From positions 63,608,509-63,672,508 of the forward strand of contig CM073594.1 in assembly GCA_037074705.1 (NCBI GenBank): a DNA stretch of 64,000 nt, written 5' to 3'. Positions within the stretch are counted from its first letter, which is position 1. Each line of letters opens with the position of its first letter. This stretch comes from Zhengitettix transpicula. Taxonomy: Eukaryota > Arthropoda > Insecta > Orthoptera > Tetrigidae. The notes under the pieces are model-generated. The model was not told where the DNA came from. It saw only the letters and a program-made list of their open reading frames with translations, and did not search any database. Shown one piece after another: positions 1-10,816 of this stretch. The position numbers and the translations under genes were made by a program.

Positions 1-689
1 ATATTAATTTTTATAGAACACTATTTTTTCTGAAAGACCATAGCACTGATTTTATACTTTTCACATGGTCTCACTTTACAACACTTTCAACGTCTTTCTA
101 ATTTACTGTCGGACGAAACATCATACTTGGTTTTTATGTGGAAAATCCCTTTAATATATAAGCTGATAAATTCCGCTTATATTTTGCTGAATTCGGCCGG
201 TTCGCCAGAACACACATGCCTGACTGCTCTTCCTCCCAAACACACACTGCTCTATTACTGTCTTTCTGCTGAAAGTTCTGAGCGTCTTATATACTCTTTT
301 TCGACAGTTCGTAGCAACCATTATAGTATCTGCATTCTCGCGCCAAACAATGCTGTTCTTTACAGTGCTCAGCCTCAAAGTTAAGCCGCCAATAATTTAT
401 AGAAACAAAAATAAATAAATAAAACATTTCATAACACTTTGGTAATCACTACAATAGATAATTAAATTTAGTTCATCAAAATACAGCTTAAAATGGCGGC
501 GTATCGGCAGCCATTTGTTCCTTCTCTAGGTTGTCTCCCTTTCTTTATAAAGTAACAATTTTATTAGGCAAAAAAGTAGGATATTAAAAAAAATTCAATT
601 TCTTATATAATAATTATCTTATAATACTCACAATTGTTTTTTCCTCCAATCAAGATGTGTTAAAACAAATTTGTAACATAACAGACAAT
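1..689. other. AT-rich stretch without a recognised gene
   Basis: No convincing exon is seen. Around 181-300 there is a moderately GC-richer patch without sustained coding character on either strand. At 490-500 there is AAAATGGCGGC, which could be a YY1/Pho-type motif or a short start context (Met-Ala-Ala-Tyr followed by a possible donor near 530). Nothing downstream supports an exon. Confidence 0.4.
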
Positions 690-800
690 AACAGAATTTA
701 ATTTTAAACAATATATAATTTAAAAATGAGTAGACGTTTCGATCAACTTTATTCATACCAGAGCCAGACTGAAGAGATACAGCCAAACTGTCATAAATAC
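690..800. repeat. Dispersed repeat shared with 19010-19085
   Basis: The stretch has a near-identical counterpart near 19.0 kb: both carry an 'aacagaa-ttaattt-aacaat' lead followed by GAGTAGACGTTT and GATCAACT. The inverted form GAAACGTC is the kind of motif often seen at Penelope-like element ends, and a GIY-YIG relic follows 250 bases downstream. I infer that this is an end of the same retroelement family. Confidence 0.5.
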
Positions 801-1022
801 TGTTTAAATAAGAGGTGTCTTGTTTAAAATATAAAGAAAATTAATTTTGGACTTAATATGGAGTATTTCTGGCATTAAAATTTTGTACTAAATTTAAATT
901 TAAATGTTATTCAATATATCTGTAATTTTAAAATCTGTTAATTCTTTGTCTTATTTTGTTAAAAAAACTAATATTGCCTGAATAGTTTTGGATTTCCACA
1001 ATGTCGTTTTATAAAACGAATT

Positions 1023-1235
1023 GCAACAAATTGCTCATTTTGTTACATCGGCCAGACTAAACGATCTTTGTTAACTAGAAGTTAAGGAATCAGAAAGCTA
1101 ATGTAAAATTTCCACTCAATAAACGTTCTCCTGTTACTATACATTGTTTGGATCTTAATCACTCTTTCAATATTCACAGTACTGTTATTCTAGATAAGGA
1201 ATTTGATTTTAAAACTAGGGTTAGTCTCAGAAATT
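1023..1235 (+). pseudogene. Relic of a Penelope-like element, GIY-YIG endonuclease part
   Basis: Reading from 1023 gives Cys-x2-Cys followed by Y-I-G-Q-T-K-R-S (1044-1067), the signature of the GIY-YIG endonuclease of Penelope-like retroelements, then a stop at 1083. In another frame from 1139 the sequence reads I-H-C-L-D-L-N-H-S-F-N-I followed by V-I-L-D-K-E, which matches the segment that usually follows this domain. The frame change and stop show it is decayed. In intact elements this domain nicks target DNA for reverse transcription. No reverse transcriptase part is seen upstream, so this is a 3' fragment. Confidence 0.65.
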
Positions 1236-1819
1236 CTCAAAAAAAATTTCCAAGGTACTTCTCATGCAAACAAAATTTATGATGGTTTGTTAAGTAATCT
1301 TTGTTAACTTGTAATACGTTGTAACTTTGGCCGTATCACTGTCTCTAGTATTGACAAAGATCGCATCACTTTGAAATTATAATATTGTTCAAAATTAACT
1401 TCTGTTAATTGTCTGTTACAGTATGTTCTTTGCAATACATTTAATAATTACTATAAAAATGTTGATGGACAGTCTCTAAGGACACCGTTGCCCTCTACAA
1501 GAGTCGCCATGTCCCTGAAATCAGATACAAAACAAAACCCCAACGGTACCTGATGAATGTATCAAAAGAAACGTCGTCGCTATTTTCAACTGACCTTTCT
1601 TAAATAACTGTCTGTTATTGGACGGAAACGTAAAGAAATTAAAGTGTTGATGTTGTGTAAGCAACCAGTTTCGTTGACAACGTGCGACATTATCGTAGTA
1701 ACTGTCTGATAAGGGCAGCAGTGCAGGTCAGCGAGTACGAGTGTGGGACATAACCACAAGCATGGACGACAACAACAACTTTCCCCACCACCACTTTCTC
1801 CATTTTGCGGATAACGTGG

Positions 1820-1822
<3 letters not shown>

Positions 1823-1860
<38 letters not shown>
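1823..1860. repeat. (TC)19 microsatellite
   Basis: A pure TC dinucleotide run of 38 bases in a locally GC-richer patch (about 1690-2060). The open frames through it, which encode Arg-Glu repeats on the minus strand, come from the repeat and are not genes. Confidence 0.95.
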
Positions 1861-1863
<3 letters not shown>

Positions 1864-2319
1864 GCCTTGTTTCACTACAGAAATTGATGAAGGGGAGGGG
1901 AAACCACTCACTAAATCGTCCCAACGACCAATTGCTGCGAACTGAACGATCGTCTCTGTGTCCATTTTATTTTTACGACTGTGTGCGCGCCTCTCGCTGG
2001 GTCAACCAACTCTGCTTGTAAATTAACAGAACCTTTCTCTCTCTCAATTGCTCCGCGCTTTTAATTGTTTTTTATTCGATTCTAAAACGATTGAATGAAT
2101 ATCGTCTATTCCATTATCTTCTTGTATTCTTCCTCCCTCATCCTTATTAACACGGACGGTTCCGTTCCGTCACACTCCGTTCTTTGCAACTATATTTTCA
2201 CTTTTCTTTATAGAGGTGTGTTCCACGAGATTTTGGTAAAATTGGCAAAATGGCCGACAACGATAAGTTGCAGGAGTGCGATCGAAACAACCCTGTAGAC
2301 TACTTAATGATCTATCAAA

Positions 2320-3270
2320 TACTAGTTATCCTTGGTCCCCGATTTTACTCCAATCTCGGTAGTTTTTGCGTTATTTTTACGTAACCCGCCTCGACCCCTA
2401 TCCCTAAATGTGCTCACCTCCATTGCCGAAAGGTGTTGAACTCATTACCCCCGAAAACGTTTCTTTCTGCGAAAATATCGACCGTTTTAACACGTTGGAA
2501 AATTTCCACTGTGGTTTAAACAAACAGTTGAATGTCATAATTAAACTCGGCGACATCCATAACCTCGGATTTTACTCTAATCTCGGTTGTTTTTGCGTTA
2601 TTTTGATGTAACGTCCCTCCACCCCCACCTCTACGGGTGCTCCTTTCCCATGCCGATTGGGGTTGAAATTATACACAAAAACATCGGCATAAATACTATC
2701 AATCTAATTACCCCTGAAAATATTTATTTAATGCAAATATCGGCCGTGTTTGCATGTTTGAAAATTTCCAACCCCGCCCCTGGAAGTTATATGGCAAGTT
2801 GAACGTCACAATTAACTCAGCGACATCCATAACCCTGGATTTGGCTCCAATCTAGTTTGTATTTGTGTTATTTTCTTGTAACGCCCCTCCGCTCCCACCC
2901 CTAAGGGGTGTAAGGGGTTGAAATTATATATAACTCAGCGACATCCATAACCCTGGATTTGACTCCAATCTAGGTTGTATTCTCGTTATTTTCTTGTAAC
3001 GCCCTTCCACCCCCACCCCTAAGGGTGCTCCTTTTCGATGCTGTAAGGGGTTGAAATTATACTCAGATAACATCGGTATAAACACTGTCATCTCAAAATA
3101 AAAATATTTATCAGACTCAAATTTCGACTGTTTTAGCATGTGTGAATATTTACACCCCCGTCCACACCCGCTTCTGGGGGCGGTAAACACCGTCAGTGTT
3201 TGTTTCCTGGTCGCAAAGAACACGTGTACGAAATTTGCTCCACGGGTGTAGAGTTTTATGAGTAATATAC
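2320..3270 (+). repeat. Repeat family A, copy 1 (degenerate tandem units)
   Basis: Repeated blocks share GCGACATCCATAACC, 'ggattt-actccaatct', 'ttgtaacgcc-ctcca', 'ggggttgaaattata' and 'cgcaaatatcgg'. The first motif recurs near 2549, 2820 and 2938, the last step being a shortened unit. The block ends near 3190-3250 with 'tttcctggtcgcaaagaac' and 'tttgctccacgggtgtag', also found at the end of the copy near 53.05-53.1 kb. Its open frames are not conserved between copies, so I treat it as non-coding repeat. Confidence 0.8.
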
Positions 3271-3639
3271 AAACAATCCTCCAAACAACCTGTTGTATTT
3301 ATTAGAAGAAGAAGAAGATTAATTCAAATTTAAGGATACAGTTTTTTATAAGTGAAATATGGATGAAAATCAGTGAAGTAATAAAGATAAGAAAACCTAG
3401 ATTATTAATATTATTAAAATGTAGAAAATATAGTCGTAAATTTAGATACGTAAAACACATTTCTCAAACTCTTAACACTGCTGCCACGCTATACAATGCT
3501 GCCAAACCTCTGAACTGAACATTTCCATTCAAAGGGGAAAATTTTCTATATTTCTGATTTCCTGAGATTAAAATTGAAAATATAATAAATCTGTTTAGAA
3601 TTAAAATAATAAGAAATGACAGACTAAATTAAGGATAAG

Positions 3640-4180
3640 ATATAAATACCACACTGGAAACCTTGTTGCTTTCTTCAGGTGATTAAAAAACAATTAAGAG
3701 CCAGGGGTGGCACAACCGCAACCACAATTCAGTTGACACAAATTGAGAAAAAAAACACTTCATATATCACCTCGTTTCGTCCACAATTTTGGGCTTTCCT
3801 CAGGTAATATACAGTTTTGATTGTAATTATATTGATGTATGTAAAGATTATAGAAGATCTGATATAAATTTAGTTTCGTGGACTTAGTCCTAAGACGGTC
3901 GTAAGCGAAATTTATATTTGATCTTCTAATTTTAACATACGTATGTATTACATTAAGTCCCCAAAATTGTGGACGAATCGTCATGAGATTGTGATGACGA
4001 TTTTGGTTTATTTAATTGGAAAATTATTCTGACATATTGGCTGAATTTTTTTATGCATTTATACACGAAATTATTAAAAGCTGTCTAACCTGAAGATGTC
4101 CTAGCAGAGAACGAAACGTCGTACAATTAATTTTTGTTAATAAACTTTATAATTTTTCTATCTCCAGGCCGTATATTTAT
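3640..4180. repeat. Foldback and Penelope-type terminal repeat region
   Basis: The segment contains 'tcgtccacaattttgggctt' near 3777 and the inverted match 'ccccaaaattgtggacga' near 3959, so its ends can pair. A related half, 'ccacaattttgg' then 'gtaaaatacagttttt', recurs near 5262. At 4090-4120 'cctgaagatgtcctagcaga' runs into GAACGAAACGTC, an arrangement typical of Penelope-like element ends. No protein is encoded here. Confidence 0.5.
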
Positions 4181-4704
4181 TAATTAATAGGTTTAATTAG
4201 TATTTGGTTCTTTATGGATTATTCTCTTTAAATTTACTTTGAAGATACGAAGGAATTGAATTGTAAGTAGTAATAATTAAGTAATATTAAATACAAATTA
4301 AAATTATATTTCAATAGAAGAAATTTTACACATCCATCTCTCACGAAGTCCCGATTATTTAATTTCCGAGCTAAGCGGATCTCGGCAACTTTAAATTTAC
4401 GCTATAATATACGATGTGCTCACTTCCTGACTCGTGTCCCTCAATCCACGAAGTCGTTCTTTTATGCTGGACATGAACTATTCATACGGGAAGTGTAATC
4501 GGAATGGAATGACGGTTAGCCCCGTCAATGGCCAAGCACCATACGCCGACCTGGACTGCGGGTGTGTATGTAAACATATCTTATTAATATTTAATATAAC
4601 CTGACAATTATCAATTAATAAATAGATAAACGATGCAGCCAATACGTTGAAAAATCATACATTCAGCCCCACACAACAAACTTTATGACGCGACATTTTT
4701 CTTT

Positions 4705-5100
4705 CGGGTTGTAGACAGGCTATGTATAGGGTAATCCACATAGTGGCAACTCCCCTTTTATTGCATAGGAAAGGGATTTGAAAGGGGGGATGCGGAAGGG
4801 TGGAGGAAGGTAGCCAAGGGTAACTGGGGCCCCCGGGCTATGGTTTAAGGATCCTACCCGGCATACGCCTAAAAGAAATGCAGGACAAACCCTAGAAAAA
4901 CTTGCATCAGGTAGGTCGAGCATTGGGTACTTGTCCCACGCCCTTCCGATAGCGGGAGAGGAGTTTGCTTGTGGGGACGCAGCATTCCCTTCTCCGTGCC
5001 TCGACCAGTTTAGGAGGCAGCTGGCCGACTATTACAATGGGAATAGCGGACAACTCTTACCGTATGCCCAATGTCAGAACAGGTCGAGGTGCCACAATGA
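4705..5100 (-). repeat. Repeat family B, copy 1
   Basis: This is a single inverted copy of the family seen in tandem at 32.1-33.3 kb. Diagnostic blocks are 'gtagacaggctatgtatagg', 'aatccacatagtggcaactc', 'aaagggatttgaaagggggg', 'cctacccggcatacgcctaa' and 'aggaggcagctggccgacta'. It is much more GC-rich than its surroundings, which marks the family as a dispersed element. Short open frames through it are not shared in phase between copies. Confidence 0.85.
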
Positions 5101-5234
5101 TTTTAGTTTCATGATCATGTTATAATTTTTAATTACTTACTGCGAGTGCATTGTTTTGAAATAAATTTTTTATGGATATGACGATTAAGAAGTCGAAATA
5201 TCCCGACGACTTTTAATTGAAAATAAAAGTATGT

Positions 5235-5339
5235 TATGTCCATGCTGTATGGTTTTTCAACTCCACAATTTTGGAACCTTGTCAGGTAAAATACAGTTTT
5301 TAATGTCAATGGCTCTAAATTCATATTTCTTCTAATGTA

Positions 5340-5398
<59 letters not shown>

Positions 5399-5480
5399 TA
5401 CATTCAAAACAGTATTTTACTTGATTATCTGAAAAAGTCCCGAAATCGTAGACGTACCGTTGTATTTTCAAACGAATATT
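5235..5480. repeat. Foldback element with an (AT)27 core
   Basis: Left arm 'gtaaaatacagtttttaatg' near 5285 pairs with right arm 'cattcaaaacagtattttac' near 5400. The outer parts 'ccacaattttggaac' and 'cgtagacg' continue the fold imperfectly. The loop holds a pure AT run at 5342-5395. The arms resemble those at 3.78-3.97 kb, so this is probably the same family. Confidence 0.6.
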
Positions 5481-6132
5481 TTGTTCGAATTAATAATTTT
5501 TTTCTGACATATTGGCTCCATTGATTCTTAATCTCTTTGGCAGTCGAGTTTTCCAAGGCTTTTTTTTTGTTTCTTGAGCGACTTTTAAATAATTTATAGT
5601 TAAGACTAAAACGATCAAAATCCGTTGTGATTGATATTATAACTTTAACAATCCTCATATTTTAAACTACTTCCGTACCATGAAAGAAATGTCGTCTGAA
5701 GGGTTTAGTACCAGTGACGTCACAGCGACGCGCCCAAACTTCCCCCGACGAAATTGTAAATTAACATCAAGAATGTATCACCTTGTTCCCGTATTTATTT
5801 ACTGAAAACATATTTAATTTAAGCATCGTATTTTCCTTTCATTACGGACGCACTGTTTCTTTTAAAAAAAATAATAAACATTTTAATTTACATTGAATAT
5901 ATCCCCTTCATTGACTGGTGCTACAAAACTCGTCCTGTTCAAGAAATTTTACCGCGCCAATTACTTTTTGTAAGGATCATTTATTCTCTTAACGAATTCG
6001 AGTCGTTTGTAATTTTCTTTGAACACTAAAGTCATTTCTTTAAATTAATTAAAAATAAATTTTCCCCGTCAGAATTCTGAGGAACTTGAATCTTCCTCTT
6101 ACACACATTTTACATTTCTTTTCGAGTATATT

Positions 6133-6178
6133 TTACAGTAACAGTTGTAACTTTATTACAGTAACAGTTGTAACTTTA
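6133..6178. repeat. 23-bp tandem duplication
   Basis: Two exact adjacent copies of a 23-base unit beginning TTACAGTAACAG, at 6133-6155 and 6156-6178. It lies in non-coding DNA about 500 bases from the 6681-6779 exon. Confidence 0.9.
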
Positions 6179-6680
6179 TATATATATTTAAAAAATATTT
6201 TGTTGTGGTTTTCTAACCTCGTCGCCGGTCATGGACCCAAAACAAGTCACTTTCTATTCTAGAGTCAGCCGTAAATACAAATTTATATGGACTGTGTCAT
6301 TTATGACCACATAATTGGAATATTTCGTTATCGCTGAAGACAGCCGTTTACCATAAAACTCTCACGGTAGAAACTGTATTTTTTTTCTATTTTTTTTTGT
6401 TGCAAATGTCAGTGTGTTCCCGCCGGGTTAAGAAGGTAATCTTCTCGAAGCAGCAAACGAGCAAGTTACGTCATGACGACAACGTGACGAACCGTTTATC
6501 GTGTTGTAAAGGAAGCGATTTGCAGCGACACATAAAAATTCCTGTCAAATATGGTTCATTATGACACTTGATGACGACGCTGGAGGGGGAGGAGCCTTTC
6601 TGCAGGAACCGGGGTGATTTTTTTTCTCAAACTGAGGCATTCACAGACGCGTTAACACTAAGGTATACGTCTAGATTTAC

Positions 6681-6779
6681 CTGTAGCTTGAGTAACATTC
6701 GCGTGTAGTGTTGCTGCTCCGGCAATGGGTCGTCCGCCTCGCTCTGTCGCACCGGCAGGTACTGGCGCCTCGGCCACAT
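6681..6779 (-). CDS. First coding exon of an unrecognised minus-strand gene, continuing off the left edge
   Basis: On the minus strand an ATG at 6779-6777 opens 33 codons that begin M-W-P-R-R-Q-Y-L-P-V and end M-L-L-K-L-Q, followed by a good donor (CAG|GTAAAT) at 6680. An in-frame TGA 18 bases upstream makes this ATG the first usable start. The exon is strongly GC-rich in an AT-rich setting, which supports coding. It ends in phase 0. No following exon is seen between here and position 1, so intron 1 is at least 6.6 kb. The short N-terminus shows no signal peptide or membrane segment, and I do not recognise the protein. Confidence 0.6.
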
Positions 6780-7380
6780 CGCCAACACTGAACTCCCTCA
6801 CTCAATACTCCAGCGCCACGCTCCCACTACTCCATCGCACCTACGGTGTCTCTGTCTGATCACAAACTCACATGTCTTGACTTTTACCGGGAAGGGTGAA
6901 AGGAAAAATAAAATTGCGTCCCACAAGGTTCCGTTCTTGTAGCAACGTAGAAATGTCTCCAAAGAGTCACTGGGTAACAACTGAAGATTATTAAATGAAA
7001 ACTATGTATGTTATTTCAGAACAAAGCCTCCGTCAACTTAACCCTCTCAAAACTCCAGTCTGTAACAAAACCAACAATAGATAAATAAAACATTTTTTAT
7101 CTATGTAAAATTACAAAAGTAAATTATACCAAGGAAGTAACATTTGATTAATCACTCTTAATAATCAATGTAATCTTGTTACAAGGTAAACAAGTCAAAA
7201 CAAGTAGGCAAACTTTCCCATTTATTGCAAAAATATTCTTTATCAACATAAAGAACATTTATTTTCCCCCCATGACACACAAAAACCCTCCCAAACCCAT
7301 ATTACTGATTTGTTTCAAGTGCTACATTTTATCTCTCTGGACACTCCATCGAAAATAATTAAATCTGGATTAACAACACT

Positions 7381-7386
7381 TTTATT
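7381..7386 (-). promoter_or_regulatory. Candidate poly(A) signal for the 7418-7651 exon
   Basis: AATAAA on the minus strand, about 32 bases after the stop codon at 7418-7420. A second AATAAA lies at 7226-7221. Confidence 0.45.
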
Positions 7387-7417
7387 CCAAAGTAACATAC
7401 CTTATATAAAGACATTT

Positions 7418-7651
7418 TCATGTATACATGGCTGAAATGAGTTGCTCTCTAAGGTCACCAATATCATCCAACAAATTCCATTCCTTCACTACAGGTAGGT
7501 CTGGCAATTTTGATTGTTTTAAAATTTCAGAATTCATTGTTGGATTTGTAACTTCGAACTGCATGAAATGTATTCTTTTCCTATTGCTAAATGATTCACC
7601 ATTCAATACATGAAAACACAGGAAAGGGCTGTATCCATTGTCTATATTCTT
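7418..7651 (-). CDS. Probable terminal exon of an unrecognised gene (same gene as 10496-10883 is likely)
   Basis: After a plausible acceptor (CACTAG at 7657-7652) the minus strand stays open for 77 codons to a TGA at 7420-7418. The readable middle is S-P-F-L-C-F-H-V-L-N-G-E-S-F and the end is L-L-D-D-I-G-D-L-R-E-Q-L-I-S-A-M-Y-T. The charged, amphipathic C-terminus and varied composition look coding, unlike the flanking AT repeat. A poly(A) signal follows closely. Exon phase 0 does not join directly to the phase-2 end of the 10496 exon, so at least one exon between them is missing from my reading. Function is unknown. Confidence 0.5.
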   Translation of the reverse strand, partial: KNIDNGYSPFLCFHVLNGESFSNRKRIHFMQFEVTNPTMNSEILKQSKLPDLPVVKEWNLLDDIGDLREQLISAMYT

Positions 7652-7665
7652 CTAGTGTCATTGAG

Positions 7666-7671
<6 letters not shown>

Positions 7672-7737
<66 letters not shown>
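7672..7737. repeat. (AT)33 microsatellite
   Basis: A pure AT run of 66 bases about 20 bases upstream of the acceptor of the 7651-7418 exon. The Ile-Tyr repeat frames through it on both strands are artefacts. Confidence 0.95.
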
Positions 7738-7739
<2 letters not shown>

Positions 7740-7740
<1 letters not shown>

Positions 7741-9126
7741 ATAACCAACTTTTTATATTTAAATAAAAGTAAAATATGCAAATTTTATAAAGTAAATTTA
7801 AAGACTTTGTCGAACCAAAATAAATAATGACAAATACTATTATTGCTTCACGTTGTTGCCAACTATTATTATTTACAACTAGAAGCAAAATAGTTGTACA
7901 AATATATTTAATGTCAGGAAATTTAAATTAAACAAAACAAGACAAGTTTATTCACAAAAAGAATACATTTTAAATTCCTCTCTCATTTCTTTCAATACCC
8001 TTAACTCAAATTTTACAAACATTTAATATTTCAAACTTATGTCTTTTAAAACAATTACAATATTTTTATAAAACATGAAACTCAAAATCTCTAGGGTCTT
8101 TACTGGGCTTGATTAGAAAGAATGCATATATAAATACACTTAGATAAATTTTACAGAATATAGAAATATAAATTCAATGAATTACAGGAAACAAAATACC
8201 ATTAATGAAATTACGATAAACGAAATCTGACCTTTACCTTTAATTTCAGTTTACAAAATTTATTATTATTGCTACTTACAATTTTCAGAAACACACCTTA
8301 CTTAAAATATAATGGCCAAATTCTGTATATACGACTTAGACAGATATTTTTAGCGAAGCACTTATCACAGCACAACACTCGTATCCGTTTGGTATCCATA
8401 ATCCAAGATGATGGTTTTTTACGTGTATGGACTGGATATGCTTACCAGTGGTCACTAGTAAAATTTTACAAGTATAATTTCACTTTCAAAATGTTCTAGA
8501 TTTTTTCAATATAACAGACTTCAGTTCTCGCCTATCACTATTTATCCTCCTTCCAACTCCAAGATGTTCAGTTTATTCCAAATATTCCAGATACCCAACT
8601 TATGCCTATGTCGCTCGTCCTCACTAGGCACGACGACCAATCTCCTTCTCTATACATAGAATCTGACTTTCAGTTCTTCCATCCTTCCCTCTTGCGCTCT
8701 GGCACCCAACATCCGACTTCACCGAGCTCTGAATTCCAACTGAGCAGTTCCTTGTTTGATTATTCGTATTACATTTGAACTTTTCATGGGAGTCCAGAAT
8801 ATTTTACATTCCCACACAAAAAATCACATCCAGGTCTCACGGTCTGGCTCCATCCTTTGAGATGAGTGCCGCCTGTCACTCACAGATATTAAAAGTAAGC
8901 AATTCGTGGCCTCCCTAATTGAATGTCAACAAACCTCTGTCCATCGTTCTTTTGAGAAATATTTTCCGCTGTCAATCAGATTCTTTTAATAAGAGTCGGA
9001 ATCCATCTCCAGTCTGAGTCATTAAACAGATCCAAAGTACAAACCGGCTTCTACCACTCCTCTGCGTTGTCAAATAATTATAAATATACACAAAAAAAAT
9101 GGCCTTCTGAATAGATATTACAATAT
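7740..9126. other. Non-coding stretch, probably intron
   Basis: AT-rich to about 8.5 kb, then more balanced in composition to 9.05 kb. I checked the minus strand for exons that would join 10496 to 7651 and found none with acceptor, open frame and donor together. Confidence 0.35.
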
Positions 9127-9291
9127 ATATTGGTATGGAAAGGATAGAGAGATAGGTTGTGGCTTACCTGAAAGGTAGGAGGCTGAGAGCCTCTGAAAAT
9201 TTGAAGAACAACCTTCAGTTCCTCATGGCGACACCGCACTTCACTTTCAGGTAAGCCACAACCTATCTCTCTATCCTTTGCATACCAATAT
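9127..9291. repeat. Inverted-repeat element IR1 (MITE-like)
   Basis: About 48 bases at 9127-9174 pair with 9244-9291; the arms contain 'gagagataggttgtggctta' and its complement. The interior 'gaggctgagagcctctgaaa' recurs in the element at 10049-10262, so the two are one family. No open frame of note. Confidence 0.85.
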
Positions 9292-9335
9292 TTTTGACAA
9301 TGTCACATTCTTACTTTTACAATATATAAAAATGA

Positions 9336-9653
9336 ACTTGGATTGTGAGGAAGGATAGAAATAAATAGGAGGATTATGCTTTACACTCAGGTGTAGAATC
9401 ACACACACAGAAAAGCATATGTTCAAAGCAGGGAGAAGGGTGGAAGAAGGGAAGACTGAAAATATTTGACTTGAACCTGTTTTCTGCTCAGTACACAGAA
9501 AACGGAGGTTCAAGTCCTGTCTGGGTCGAATATTTTCAGTCTTCTCTTCTTTGAACATATGCTTTTCTATGTGCATGATTCTACGCCTGAGCATATGAAT
9601 TCATATAAAGTGTAATCCTCCTATTTATTTCTATCCTTCCTCACTGTCCAAGT
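9336..9653. repeat. Inverted-repeat element IR2 (long hairpin)
   Basis: The ends ACTTGG...CCAAGT enclose arms that pair over most of the element: 'gaggaaggatagaaataaat' on the left against 'atttatttctatccttcctc' on the right, and again near the apex 'gacttgaacctgttttctg' against 'cagaaaacggaggttcaag'. A GGTTCAAGTCC near 9505 resembles an RNA polymerase III B box but falls in the paired apex, so I do not read it as a tRNA. Confidence 0.85.
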
Positions 9654-10048
9654 ATGAATGTGACCGTCACCAAATTATTTCCAATTCGTTAATGGATTCT
9701 CCTAATATTGTGTGTGTGTGTATATATAGGTAATTTTTGGGATAAAACCACCAAAACAACTTTTTAATCTTACATAATTTTATTTAATCGAACATGAGAT
9801 ATAATTTAACTACAGGGCGTGGTTTATAAAACTTTTAAATCTAGTTGGAGCACGTCCATCCTTGGTCGAGTCCAGTCTGGAACTGACCATTACGCTTCTC
9901 CCCTTGGCCGGGCTAAAATAACATCGCATTTCTGGCACCTGCATAAACACAACCACTGCAGTCACCCCCGCCAAGGGCGCTCGACCGTACCTCGCAACAA
10001 TCATGTTACAATATATATATTAGTAAGGATATGACATTGTCAAAAATA

Positions 10049-10262
10049 ATTGCAAAATTGGTATGTAAAGTTAAGAGAGATAGGTTGTGACTTACCTGAA
10101 AGTGAAGTGCAGTGTAACCCAAAGGAACTTCAAATTTTCAGAGGCTCTCAGCCTCCTTCCGAAAATTTGAAGGACAACCTTCAGTTCCTTGTGGCTATAC
10201 TGCACTTCACTTTCAGGTAAACCACAACATCTCTCTCTTTCCTTTCAGACCAATATTGCAAT
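10049..10262. repeat. Inverted-repeat element IR3, same family as IR1
   Basis: About 65 bases from 10049 pair with the last 65 bases up to 10262; the ends are AATTGCAAAATTGGT and ACCAATATTGCAATT. It preserves the full-length form ('aagtgaagtgcagt' is present on both arms), whereas IR1 has lost part of one arm. An AT run follows at 10261-10284. Confidence 0.85.
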
Positions 10263-10454
10263 TATATATATATATATATATATAGCTTTAAGTAAATCAT
10301 TTATATTGATTCAGAAAAATAATGGACTCACAAACAGGTGTTTCTTGAATTAAATTTGTCATACTCATCTTATCTGTGAGAAAGACTTCATGTTGAGGAA
10401 CAGCATGCTTCTAGTAATACCAAATGACTTGATGACAAAATGTAAGTGAAAATA

Positions 10455-10456
<2 letters not shown>

Positions 10457-10494
<38 letters not shown>
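10457..10494. repeat. (AT)n microsatellite abutting an exon donor
   Basis: A pure AT run directly beyond the donor of the 10725-10496 exon on the minus strand, so the first intron bases read GTATATATAT. Confidence 0.9.
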
Positions 10495-10495
<1 letters not shown>

Positions 10496-10497
<2 letters not shown>

Positions 10498-10725
10498 TTC
10501 TTGGGTTTGCAGCCAGGTCAATGAAGATTTAAACCAATCTTCATCAGACGAACTGAAGATGGCATTATGTTTTAATTCTTCATTCACTCGGGTGCAAAAC
10601 CGAGAAATGTTTTTGCATAAATTACAATGGAAAAGCCTTCGTTCAGTTCCATAGTAAAACAAAAACATTACCTCCTGAAATGAAAACTGAGAATTGGTTA
10701 CCAAATCCAGATGTACAGCAACATT
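10496..10725 (-). CDS. Internal exon of an unrecognised gene
   Basis: The minus strand has a good acceptor (TATCTTTCAG, 10735-10726), 76 open codons plus two bases, and a donor AACT|GTATAT at 10495. It reads N-V-A-V-H-L-D-L-V-T-N-S-Q-F, then F-L-F-Y-Y-G-T-E-R-R-L-F-H-C-N-L-C-K-N, and ends D-W-F-K-S-S-L-T-W-L-Q-T-Q-E-L. It starts in phase 0, matching the phase-0 end of the 10883-10817 exon. The single Cys-x2-Cys is not enough to call a zinc finger. I do not recognise the family. Confidence 0.6.
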
Positions 10726-10816
10726 CTGAAAGATAGTTGAGAATAATGGTATGATTCTTCTTCATGGATTATCATTATTGCAAACTTTTTTCATAAAACC
10801 AATTTAGAAAGACTAC

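Noticed and set aside
1586..1965. Minus-strand frames rich in Arg-Glu
   Set aside because: They run through the (TC)19 microsatellite and have no coding character outside it.
5133..5471. 112-codon minus frame with an Ile-Tyr repeat
   Set aside because: It is created by the (AT)27 microsatellite inside a foldback element; similar frames at 7591-7888 and 10411-10490 have the same cause.
9500..9525. B-box-like GGTTCAAGTCC
   Set aside because: It is in the paired apex of the IR2 hairpin, with no A box at the right distance and no tRNA fold.
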